This document shows positions 21,189-31,870 of a DNA stretch of 32,710 nucleotides, one piece after another; the first letter of the stretch is position 1, and every line of letters starts with the position of its first letter. The DNA comes from Elysia marginata. Lineage: Eukaryota; Mollusca; Gastropoda; Plakobranchidae. The notes beneath the pieces were generated by a model. It worked only from the letters and a program-made list of their open reading frames with translations, ran no database searches and was not told the origin of the DNA. The stretch lies in NCBI GenBank assembly GCA_019649035.1, contig BMAT01007243.1:140982-173691 (forward strand), in the 5' to 3' direction. Both the position numbers and the translations under genes were made by a program.

Positions 21189-23321
21189 ATAGACAACCAC
21201 ACCAATTGGTCGCCAATGACACTCAGCTTGTCTGCGTTTCTGCTTAGCTCTATAGCAGCTTCTGCTTCTACTTCATAATTAAACCACAGCGCCGATTATC
21301 TCACTGTGAGTGTGACATCGTGTGTTTCCAAAGGAGCATGTGAATGTAAAGTTTTTTCAGGATAATATTCAGTTCACTAAATGAAGAGGGGTTTTGTTCA
21401 GTAAAATTTGCAGATATACCACTTTTAAATAACGTTTAAAATCCCTTGACAGAACAACTTCCATTTTCAAAAATAGTTTTTTTTTTAATATTCACTTCAA
21501 AACTGATAACAAAGTGGTCATACAAACATTTATTATCAATTGTTAAGTTGGAAATACTTTATTGAGAGGTATCATCCGTTACTGCTACACGATCCAAATT
21601 GTGACCATCCTTGTGGGTTGGATTCTTAACAAACTGGGACAAATTATATTCATGGAGAAATTTATCGCAACAGACGTCAGAACAATAACTTCATTCATGT
21701 AAAAAATGTGTTTCCGAATTGGATTCGTAAACATATACATGTAATTCGAAATCATCATAAATTGGGGTTTTAGAAATGTTTAGAGGTGTCACTATTCTTA
21801 CAAGCTGTTTCTTTTTCTTCACCTCATTTAAAGTGTATAAAGTTTTAGAGAAACGTAAATCATAATGTATCCGTTAAAATGAAATATCACGCACTTACTT
21901 GCAAGAATATATGTGTGCTCACGTGAGCTGTCAGAAGAAAAACAATTTAACAAATATACCTAAGTGATCAGAAATGAGGCTGTGATAGCACGTGTATGCT
22001 ATGATGTTAGATCTATTGAAAGGAGTATAGATCTAATATTTAGTTCTTTAGAATCAGTGAACTCTACGGTTGAAATCCGACTAATTTAATAAGTTTAAAG
22101 AGCAAAAGTTACGGGGATTTATTGGGTTTGTTAATGAGAACTTTCATAGTTAATGCATAAATAATAGTGAGCATAATTATTAAAGTAAATTTATTCAACA
22201 TAGATGACGTCAATTTAGGTAAAAATTTTTAAAAAGTATGTTTAGCATAAAAGATCTACTGATTATTAATAAAGCATTTATTATAAATTGTCACTTAAGC
22301 GTTTGTTCACCCCAAACGTCTAATTACGGACTTGAAATGAATTATACAATAATGCTGAGCACGTCTTGAACCCCTTCAATTGAAAATATTCCCCTCACTA
22401 AGGCAGAACACATGGTGGCACCATGAACACTTCAAAAGCTTGTCTCGGTTTGAGTATGTACAGAAGAAATCACTCAATCATACTTTCATAGCACTATTTA
22501 CAGGCCAGCCACAAAGAACGAAGTACCGTATACCTGGAAAAGACCTGCTGGACGGGTTTGCCATGTCATTACTGATTGGTTTTAGCAGACCGTCCAAGGC
22601 GCCACAAAGGAAAACAAAATGAAGGCGGCGTTACCCTTGATTCATTCAACAGGTTATCATGCCTATTATTAAGAGAGGAACAATTTTCAAAACTTCAGAA
22701 GGTTAACCAAATCTCGACGTCACTAAAAATTAGAAGGGGCTCGCTGTATAAAATAATATATATTGCCCGTAAAGATCGGCGCCAGAGAATTGGTGATAAG
22801 ATCTTTTGAGCAACAGACTTTTCTTAGAAATAGAAGATACGACAGTTACACTTACAGACCAAAATGTACTCTTTGAAAATGGTGGGTTTTTCTTATTTAT
22901 GACATAAGCTAAGAGGTACATATAATAATAAAGGGCTGGTCACAAGACATAAACAGTACAAAACTAGTGCTTGTTGCTGATTACAAACTACACAATAAAA
23001 ACTTCAAATATCATTATAGCTAAAAAAAAATTATGACGCAAAATCCATTGTTGCTGTCAATGTGGTTTTGTATTACTTATTACTGATTTAGATTGAAGCT
23101 GTCCTTACAAAAATAATTGTTTTTTTTTTCCTTTTTTACGATAAATATTAAGCTCTACATCTACGAGTTGTATAAAAATTAGAAAATAATTAAGCGTGTG
23201 TAGAAAATTCAAAACCATAATTGTAGACTATAAATTTAAAACAAAAGGCAAAAAACAAAACACACACTATGAAAAATCCAGCAAACTCTATGTCAGTACA
23301 AATGCCCTTTAAAGTATATGA

Positions 23322-23348
<27 letters not shown>
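23322..23348. repeat. (AT)n microsatellite
   Basis: About 13 perfect AT units. Confidence 0.9.
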
Positions 23349-23353
<5 letters not shown>

Positions 23354-23593
23354 AACGTTTAAACAACTTTAGAAGAATAAAAGCAAAAGAATTTTGTGAT
23401 ATGCAGACTTATAAAAAAATAAAGTACCTTTCAGTCCAGAACTTAAAAGATAACATTGCTTGTTCACAATGTGTTTTAAATATAAAATAGTATTACATGT
23501 ATAATAACAAGAGTAAAAACAATTTAAAAAAAAACACAAAACAACAACAACAGTAAAGAGAAGGAACAAAAACATAAGTTATAAATAAAAACA

Positions 23594-23632
23594 ATGATGA
23601 TGATATTGATAATAATAATAATAAAAATAAGG
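23594..23632. repeat. ATG/AAT-type trinucleotide run
   Basis: GATGATGAT passing into AATAATAATAAT; imperfect. Confidence 0.7.
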
Positions 23633-23942
23633 TTTTGCTCCTTTTTACTTGGAATTTTGCATACATATTCTTTAAATGTTGTCTGGTAAAGTTACAGAGA
23701 GTTTTTTTAAAACTGTCTTATGTTTTGATTTTTACAGATGCAAAATATCAGATTGTCTGTGTTTTGTCATATAATCTTATGGGGCCAAATTTTATCTATA
23801 TTTGTTGCATAAATTAAGATACACAAATAATCACTCTGTAAGTTTGTTAGGAAGTCATTTATCCACACTATCATTAAAATTTAGATGCTTAAAATGACAA
23901 CTGTAGGAGAAGTAGCAATTTTTAAGAAAGTTCACAAAAATC

Positions 23943-23969
23943 CAATATGGTGGCTGTTGCCGTGACAAC
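23943..23969. promoter_or_regulatory. YY1-like word next to an RFX X-box-like palindrome
   Basis: AATATGGTGGC is close to the YY1 core. GTTGCCGTGACAAC (23956-23969) matches the RFX X-box GTNRCC-N2-RGYAAC with one mismatch. The two are adjacent, in otherwise AT-rich intergenic DNA with no promoter seen. This rests on motifs alone. Confidence 0.2.
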
Positions 23970-24424
23970 CGAAGGTCATTCATATTTGCCAGTGGTATTT
24001 TTTTCTTTTGCACTCATAACCAACGCACACATCAATTTCGGTCAACAAAAATTTGCCCTGTCACTGTGCCCCTTTAGTGACAGTTATAGTGTGGTTTAAA
24101 TCAAATCCACAACTTTTCTCCACCTCAAAACCCTGCTTAGGTTAACTCGGGACCTGTATCTGCCAGTTAAATGCGAGTCATGACACCGTTTTTAGAAAAA
24201 CAGCTTTTTAAATCGAAATGGTGAGAGCAAATACATGTACATGTAACGATTAAGGCTCACATCAGCAACTTAACAATAAATTCATCATGAGAACTGGCAA
24301 CAAAGAGGATGGAAGCCAATGATCGCCGATGCTTGCAACAGACCTGGCACATTTGGCAGAAGAGGCCATTTTATCATGTATCAGGGTATAGTCATTATGA
24401 AGTCATTCCCTTGATATAAATGTA

Positions 24425-24430
24425 TTTATA
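24425..24430 (-). terminator. Possible variant poly(A) signal of the ankyrin gene
   Basis: TATAAA on the - strand, about 565 bases past the TGA. I found no canonical AATAAA or ATTAAA on this strand between 24440 and 24993, so this common variant is the first candidate. The 3' UTR could be longer. Confidence 0.22.
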
Positions 24431-24993
24431 TTTTTAGTTTGAATGCAGTTTAACATAGGCAGACCGCACTAGGTTATCAAGTGGCTTTTACTGACGTGTA
24501 TATGAAATACCCATTAATACAATATAGTTATGTATTTTAGGATGAGTCGAAACACATTTACAGTAGTATTAAGTTATAATGCGTGATCGTGCACCACATG
24601 GTAAAAAATTAATAGCCGTAAGTAGCCTACTTCTTTTTAACAGTTACTTTAAAGATTCAATTTACAATGTGCTATCTTAAAAATTATCATAGAAGAAAAC
24701 GTGAGTACAGAATGAAAATAAAAGGTATACATACATGTACAATGTACACATTTTTGCATGCAAATACCACAAGTATGCCACACGATAGAAAGGAATATTG
24801 GGCAACGATACAAACTATTTGCAAACTATTGTGCAAACTATACAATATATTTTAAAAATGTTGCTCCTTGCATTAAATCATTGTAAATAGCTTTTAAACA
24901 TCAGATAATTTTTAGCTTAATTTTGATAGCTGCGTCTTCCGTAGATGCATTGCAAAGTGATAAATCACCAACGCCTATCCTTCCAACACTACT

Positions 24994-27372
24994 TCATTTC
25001 AAATTTCGGTCTGTGTTCCCTTGGCCTTCTTCAACTTCACTGGTATCACTATCACTATCTGTTTCATATTCATCGCTGATCTCGTCGTCATCGTCATCAT
25101 CATCATCACCACCGCAATCATCGTTATTGGCGCTTGCAGCTTGCGGGGGTCTCACAACGCGGCGGAACATTATCTTGCTGTTTGTCCCTGTTGCCAGGTA
25201 TTTGGCGCGAGACACTCTCAAAGCATTAGCGCGGAAACATTTCTTTTTCTTCACATGAGACTTGATGTGAAACACTTGGTTCAGCTGCAGCGTTCTGTCA
25301 CGATGGGGTGTAGGGAAGATGAAGAAAAAAAAAACAACCGAGCAAGAGAATTTTCAAATATGACTAGGAAAGTAAAATAAAAAAAAAGAACAGAAAGATG
25401 GTTTTGAAAAGAATCAAAATCCAAGTAAACATAATTTGTTAAAATCAACAAAACAATACTGGCTAGTCGTTTAAATCGTCGAGGCTATTTAAATCTATAG
25501 AATACATGAATGGTTTTGCTTTTTAAACAGGTTACACCCTCACTTCTAATTCGATGAAATTCTACATCTATTTTTGTAGAGTTAAGTTCAATAGTGAACC
25601 AAATGACAAGAAGCAGAAACAATTGCTCATTATGTCTATTCCAACAGTCACCCTAGGTTAATTTTTTTATTTACAGCTTTAAAATATAACATAAACTGTG
25701 ATAAGATATGGCTTTTTCAGCAATGATACAAAGAAAAAGAGTCTCCTATTGAATTTTAAGAAACACCCACGAGACACGTGCGTGTGTTATACTTATAAAA
25801 GCGATTTCTCTTCGTATTGCTATTTCATTCATGCTCGATTTGGCACCCTTACACCCTCCGCCCTTCAGTTAAAAAAAATAATACAGATTTCAAGGTAATT
25901 TCGTAGCACACTAGTATTACATGTACTTACAAGCCATGACCTCCACAGCTGCAGGGGTTAGTTTGTATCATGGCAGATGCAGACGTGTTGCAGGACGTAG
26001 CGCTTCTGGTCAAATCTTGTGTAATCCCTGGAGGAAGCTGCTGGAGACACTTGCTCACAGCCGCATGTATTGTCGTCTTTGCCATCGACTCGATAGCCAG
26101 GACCGGATCATCAGGATTCTGGGTGGGAGCCTTGTTGCCTGTGTCAGTCAGAGTTGGAACAGACCTGTTTGGGTTAATTCCATGTTGGATATCGTTTTTT
26201 GGTACGTCTGGTACAAGATTATCCTTTGATTTGGTTTCATGCAATCTTTCAGAAGGGTGAAGCTTGTTTTCTTGCAATTTTTCTTGTTGCAAATATTCAT
26301 GACTTTTCTGTTGCTCCTGTTGCCCATTTTCTTCTTTTAAAAATTGCGTGTGTGCCTCGTTCATGAGTGGTTTTTGTACTGACTTTTGGCATGTCCTTTG
26401 TGGTAATCTTAAATGATCAGAAACTGGCCCTTTATCTACAGTAAGATGAGCTTCGGTGCTAGGGGAAGTAGCTTCACTTTTCACGTTGTCTGTTTCTTTG
26501 TCAAATAAAACCAGAATGTCGCTATGGGTGGACAGCATATTTTTCACATCTCGACAATCTTTCAATAAGCTGTTTAGGGATCTTATGCTGCTCGAGCTAT
26601 CACATTCAAATGGATCTACATCAAGGTCAGGATCTAATAATGAGGGAGGAGAACAGACCCCATCTTCTGTCAGAGAAAAATTCACAACTGAACTTTCTGA
26701 ATCTGTGACCTCACATCTGTCTAAATTTATGTGGTTTTGGACTCCTGTCGATTCTGTAGTAACCCCTTAAGAGGAAAAGAAAATTGAAGAGTTGAGGTCA
26801 CTTTCTAAGAAAACAGAAGTTCTATATAAGTCTTATAGCTGTTTCGTTTTAGTATAGAAAAAAATTAAGCGAGTATAATGTCTAAGAACTTTAAACGGAT
26901 TAGGTCACATAGGTGTGTCGAAGATACTGAAATCAACTTTCCAATCAAAAATAGGACCGTCAGCTTCTCCCTTTGCCTCTCTTTCTCCCTGAAATCATCT
27001 TCTACCTCCTCCACCTCTTCCTCTTCTACTATTTCTTATTCACGTCTTTCTTTTACTTTTCTCCTCCTCCTCCCCCTCCTCATCATCACTATTCTCCTCC
27101 CCCATCTCCGCCTCTTCTTCTTTTCGTCCATCATTATTATTTATCCATCTTTTGTCTTTTCTGAAACACATTATCCCGCGGAAGGAAGACCTGTAGAGAT
27201 TTAGTATGCAATTATGTCGTATCAACTAATTTATAGGTATCGGTCTAGCTCTTTTATATAATTTGTTCTCATCAATTATTTTCTCGCTAAAACCTGCAAT
27301 TAATATTGTTCAGGACCGTCAAGCTCTTTGTCTTTTCAGAGATATTGATACTCCCTCCCCTCCTGTCACTGC

Positions 27373-27416
<44 letters not shown>

Positions 27417-30400
27417 CTCTCTCTCCTCTCACTATCTCTCTGTATCTCTGCCTGTCTCTCTCTCTCTCTCCATTTTGATCTTCCTCTCTCACTTGAGACA
27501 GTCCATTTAATTTGTTCATTAATAACTCTCCCTTTAGGTTTTTCACCTCTATTTATCATCAAACTTGAAAGCTCACACTTTCACAAATGTAGATCTATGT
27601 GTACTTACCCTGGATGAAGGTCGAGCTTTTACCGGTGTGCTCTTTGTCCTTTTCATCAGCCCGAGCAATTGCATCCACCACTGAGTTGGAATATAGTTCA
27701 TTATGCCGGCGTGTGTGTCGACGTCGAAAGCTCATCCTCACGCGGCTCTTGAATGAGACCCAAAATCTCCCTGGTGCTGAATTCCCCGTGCTGTATTCCA
27801 CTTGGCGCTCCAATCCGCTGCAGCCGTTTGGCGTGTCTATGGTCATGTTTTCCAGTATGGAGACCAGTTTTAGGTGACCCCGTGAGAGGGCAAGACGGAG
27901 AGGAGTGTTGCCCTGCTTGTCAACCACATCTGTGCGAGCTCCATAGTCAAGAAGCTCATTGCAAACCTCTAATCGGTCGTGCATTGCTGCCACATGTAGA
28001 GCTGTTTGACCCAGGTTATTGACAGCATCAATATATGCACCTTTCCCACAAAGAAATTTTACGGTGTGGTAGAAACCATGTTGACACATATGCATAAGTG
28101 GAGTGCTTCCGTCAGTTTTACAAACGTTGTTCACTGCATATGTCCGTGTTGCATAAGGACCATAGTGCATTGAGACTTCGTGCTCCAGTAATTCTTCGAC
28201 AACCTCTGGATACCCATTGCTTGCTGCATGCCAAATAGGCATTGCGCCATATTTGTCAGCTTTTGAGCTTGGGCCTCCCTGTCGTAAGAGTAATTTAACA
28301 ACTTGCATTTTACCTAGCTCCGCAGCAAAGCTAAGAGCTGTACGACCTTTAACATCTGATCTATTGTGATCTGCACCCTTTTCCAGAAGAAAAGCCACAC
28401 TGCTTTCACTTCCATCGTAGGCAGCAAACATAAGTGGTGTTTGCCCATTCTCGTTTAAATGGTTAACACCAAAGCCATACCTAATCAGAATCTCCATTGT
28501 GCCCTTGTGTGATCCAGATGCAGCAAAATGTAATGCCGAATTCTGTCGTTTAGGAATGTCTGTACCGGCTTTCAACAACATTTCAACAATGTCTGCTCGA
28601 CCTACCTTAGATGCTAGTGTCAGCGCAGTGTGGAAAGAGCGGCAGGTCTGTTTTACGTTACAACGCATACGTAGTAGAAGCTGGACACAATCTGCATGTC
28701 CAAAACGAGCAGCATACATTAAAGGAGTGCATCCGTTTATGTCTGTTTTGTCTAGCCGTGCAGAGTGCGTCAAAAGTTCTGCCACAATGTTCATGTGACC
28801 ATGAAGACAGGCGTAAATCAAAGCAGTGAGGCCCGTGGCGCTGCTTTTGTTTACCATGCTTGCATCGCATTGAAGCAATAGCTTTACCTTGTCTCTATCT
28901 CCACTAGCCACAGCGTCCAACAAATTTGACCATGATGTGTTTTTCTTTTTTATTTCAGACATATCTTGTGGAGTTTGCTCTTCCACCGTGGAAAAATTAT
29001 TTGTTCTTTTCCAGAGCTGCAAATGCTTGTTGGGGTGTTCGGTGGCCCTGTGTATAAGTTCCAGACATTCAGTGCGACCAAGCATGAAAGCTGCCCAAAC
29101 TGCTGATCTTCTATAGTAGACTTTACCGAAAAGACTTACGACTTCGGTATGGCCTTGCCGTATAGGAATGAGAAAATATCTTTTCATAAGAATATCTTTG
29201 GAGGCACCATAGACAAGTAGGGTTAGATATTCAATAAGAAACTTAGTAGATTCTGTGTTCCCTCTCCGGCATGCATTTGTCAAGGACAAGTCTAACAGCT
29301 TTAAAATTTTCTTGGAAGGCATACCTAGAAACAACTTTGCGTTGAGAAGTATGCTTACGACTTCGGGGTAGTCACAAATCACGGCCATGTTAACGGCTTG
29401 GCATATCTCTTCTGGCATGTGATTCACAAAAGTTTTGTTTTTCAGCAGCTGGGTGACAATAAGTGGATGTCCACAGACAGCCGCGTAGGTCAAAGCCGTC
29501 ATTTTATGGTTACAGGTCATGTTGATCATAGGAAAGTTTGATTCTGTTTCTGATTTCTTAAGTATAACTTCCACAAGTTTATTCCTGCCATGCATGGCAG
29601 CCATCATAAGAGCTGTTTGTCCACAGTAGTTTTTAGCTCGAACATTTGATCCAGCATCAAGCAGTAGAGACACAACCTCAACAGCGCCTTGTTTTTCTTT
29701 CGTCGTGCGGCAAGTGTAAATATTGTTACAAATTTGATTGACTTTGGGGATACATTGGATTGGAGGCTCTATGGGTACCGCACGTAACGATTTGACGGCG
29801 TGCATTAGAGCTGTCTCGTCCTTTTCGTCCGTTTCATTCACGTGGCTTCCCCTCTTCAAAAGAATATCCACGACGAGGTTGTGTCCGTTCTCAGCAGCAT
29901 ACATTAGGGGAGTTTCGCCCCATATATTCTTTGTATTTAAAATGGCACCATGTAAGGTGAGGAAGTCTACAGTCATCCATTGGCCGGCACCGCATGCTAG
30001 CATGAGTGCAGACTCTTGCCACTTATTCCGTAAATTCAAATCTGCACCCGCCTCCACCTGATGTCTCATGACGTCATATCGTCCTCTGTCATCACCAACG
30101 CAGAGCATTAAAGCTGTAAAACCCTCATCATTCTGCTCATTAACTTCGACTTTCAACCTCAACAGCAGATCTACTAATGGCAGGCAACCAGCTCTGGTTG
30201 CAAGCATAAAGATTGTCTCTCTTTTGTTATCTGACGAACTCGGATTCGCGCCTGCGTCTAAAAGTATCTTAGCTATCTCTACCTCTCCTGATTTAGCAGC
30301 ATAAGCGAGTGCAGTCTTTCCGTGAAAATCAACTTGTTCAATGTCACATTCGCGATGTGAAACAAGCAGCTGAACAATATTACGACTGCCTTTCTTGGAT

Positions 30401-30870
30401 GCCAACATTAAGGGTGTAATACCAGAGTCGTCCGCCAGATTGATTTGGGCTCCAGCATCTAACAGTAACGTAACAAAGTCTTCTAGGCCTTCGGCAATGG
30501 CTGTCAAAAGAGCAGTCCTGCCCTTATAAAGGCGCTCGTTTACTCGAACACCTAATTGAATCAAAGTTTTTACTATGGTGTTATGTTCAGCTCTCATTGC
30601 TGCTATCAGGGGAGATGTACCAAATCTAAGCCAATCTCCGTTGCGCAGCTTACCTATCAAACTTTCTACTTCTGTCACATCCCCTCTACGAGCAGCCGAG
30701 ATCAAGCTTAGGCAATCCTGCAATTCTGAATCTCCAGGTCTAAGGCCTTTTTCTTGTTCTTCAGGCTTTGGCAGCAATCGATCTGAAAGTTTGCTAAGAC
30801 GATTGCTTAAAATATTATCATTTTCCTTGGCATCACTGACCGAGTTTGTACTCCTCTCGTTTCCAGCCAT
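24994..30870 (-). CDS. Large ankyrin-repeat protein, 3 coding exons
   Basis: Predicted 1465-aa protein from exons 30870-27609, 26765-25931 and 25294-24994 (TGA). Donors are GTAAGTAC in both introns; acceptors are TTTTCCTCTTAAG and CCCCATCGTGACAG; phases match (1 then 2). The start is the ATG of MAGNERST at 30870; the open frame reaches two codons further only through a GTG. Residues about 50-490 and 645-1010 carry roughly 23 ankyrin repeats with TALxxAA / TPLMxAAxxGH cores and VxxLLxxGA helices, separated by a degenerate stretch (490-640). A basic patch with RRRHTRRH lies near 1050. The second exon is polar and Gln/Glu-rich (1110-1340), ending in CSCGGHG. The last exon has KKKK (about 1380) and an acidic tail with eight Asp followed by EISDEYETDSDSDTSE. 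No enzyme domain, signal peptide or membrane segment was seen. It is probably a scaffold or adaptor; automated annotation would likely name it a PP6 regulatory ankyrin subunit-like protein, which does not establish function. Confidence 0.9.
26960..27475. repeat. Pyrimidine-rich intron tract ending in (TC)n
   Basis: Much of intron 1 of the ankyrin gene is pyrimidine on the + strand: CTCCTC/TTCTCC at 26960-27130 and (TC)n at 27376-27413 continuing imperfectly to 27473. The transcript is therefore GA/GGA-rich here. Confidence 0.85.
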
Positions 30871-30876
30871 TATCAC
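27609..30876 (-). other. Single large exon holding the whole ankyrin array
   Basis: An open frame runs without interruption through all the repeats. It ends at the donor CAGG|GTAAGTAC, and if not spliced it stops four codons later. Upstream, AAACCCAG|GTGATAATGG could be an acceptor, giving an exon start at 30876 and an untranslated leader elsewhere, but its pyrimidine tract is weak. No TATA box was recognised upstream. Confidence 0.75.
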
Positions 30877-31406
30877 CTGGGTTTGATTTCAATGGAGATT
30901 AAATTTAGATGTTTTATTTACAAAGAAAACACGCCCGTTGTGAAGGAAAGCGTTTAAGCTATGGTCCACTTTTAAAAATAAATTTGTATAGTACAATATT
31001 TCTGCAAAGGTGTTCTTGCGTTTTATTTTTTCTTTCAGGAATAAAGACCACAGGAATGATGACAAGGCCTTGTGATATATACACATGTATTTTCCTTCTG
31101 TTGCGCAAAAGAAGTAGCACTCACAGGCCGCTGGATTAAAAGAAGAATAAAAGAATTTTTCTCCTGTGCTGAGCCCTTCAGTTCATATTGCTAGTGACCT
31201 GTAAAATAAATAAATCACACAAGTCACACGCTATTTCCTAAAAATGGTTATCAAGGTCTACAATCAATTTATTACAGATTGTATCTATACAAAGCTGAAA
31301 AACGGAACCAAAGGATTTTGTTGTGTTTGTAGTTCATGTTACATAGATTATCGCCGTTTTAAAGCTTATACATGTACAACCCTAGAAAACTATAAGTGAT
31401 AAAACG
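30877..31406. other. 5' flank of the ankyrin gene
   Basis: AT-rich, and must hold the promoter or leader exon of the ankyrin gene on the - strand. No TATA box or clear leader donor was recognised. Confidence 0.4.
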
Positions 31407-31532
31407 AGAGAAGACAGAGACACACAGCGAGTGAAAGAGAAAGAGAGAGAGACAGACAGACAGACAGATAGACAGACAGACAGACGGACAGAGACAAAGA
31501 GACAGACAGACAGGCATACGGAGAGAGAGGGG
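31407..31532. repeat. Compound (GA)n / (GACA)n microsatellite
   Basis: AGAGA and GACAGACA units, with a few GATA and GACG variants. Confidence 0.92.
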
Positions 31533-31721
31533 GCGAAGAAGCAATACAGAGAATAAAAATAGATTCAGGTAAGATTTAGATGGGACCGATTAATGAGGGG
31601 TCAAGGAGGGGACGGCAGTAATAATTGGTTGTTTTACAAACTGACGTAATTTAGCGAGTGTGAGCAGCTTAGAACACTTACGGCTATCACACACAGCTGA
31701 CGAATGACCCCCATAGCGGAG

Positions 31722-31747
31722 TAGTAGTGGTGGTAGTAGTAGTATGT

Positions 31748-31792
<45 letters not shown>

Positions 31793-31793
31793 A
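31722..31793. repeat. (AGT)n microsatellite
   Basis: Interrupted left part, then about 13 perfect TAG units. It is followed by AGC-rich words to 31870 (AGCAGCAACAGCAGC). The Leu-rich open frame on the - strand is only this repeat. Confidence 0.92.
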
Positions 31794-31870
31794 AAGCAGC
31801 AACAGCAGCAGCATCATTATCAAAACAAATATCAAGAGCAATAGCTGCAGCAGTAGCTGTCCCTCTTGCA

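Larger units (their letters stand above)
20395..21800 (-). mobile_element. LINE (Jockey/CR1/L2-like) with an inverted internal segment
   Basis: From high to low coordinates on the - strand: an endonuclease end (EYNLSQFVKNPTHKDG and LDRVAVTDDTS, then SNLTIDNK and DHFVISFEV; 21490-21640), SALWFNYEVEAE (about 21266-21300), QLNKHLDVKILKERFQSA, VSVIALFDMSAEFDTID (polymerase motif A, near 20930), and GTVYKCLKSH. It resumes at about 20600-20400 with VQWLLVSYRIQYK and YLKDIIKLYIPTRERR, the usual LHWLPV.YRI.YK end of these elements. The missing piece between them lies at 20640-20835 in the opposite orientation. Several frameshifts and two internal deletions are evident, so it is an old, dead copy. Confidence 0.8.
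21801..24993. other. Intergenic between the convergent genes, including the ankyrin 3' UTR
   Basis: AT-rich, with no supported exon on either strand. It includes (AT)n at 23322-23348, ATG/AAT-rich runs at 23594-23632 and a YY1/RFX-like block at 23943-23969. The part next to 24994 should be the 3' UTR of the ankyrin gene. Confidence 0.5.

Noticed and set aside
20640-21800. Twin-priming as the explanation of the LINE inversion
   Set aside because: Twin priming leaves the inverted part at the 5' end; here both flanks of the inverted part share one orientation.
24923-25380. + strand frames of 111 and 119 codons
   Set aside because: Antisense shadows of the last ankyrin exon and its Asp-codon run.
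25927-25929. TAA as the normal stop of the ankyrin gene
   Set aside because: It lies inside a strong GTAAGTAC donor, and a phase-matched exon with a charged, non-random tail follows at 25294. I treat the TAA as used only if the intron is retained.
27263-27617. Ser/Leu-rich and Arg/Glu-rich open frames
   Set aside because: Translations of (TC)n and (GA)n repeats in an intron.
30871-30876. Ankyrin protein starting two codons earlier
   Set aside because: The earlier codon is GTG, not ATG; the ATG at 30870 is the natural start.
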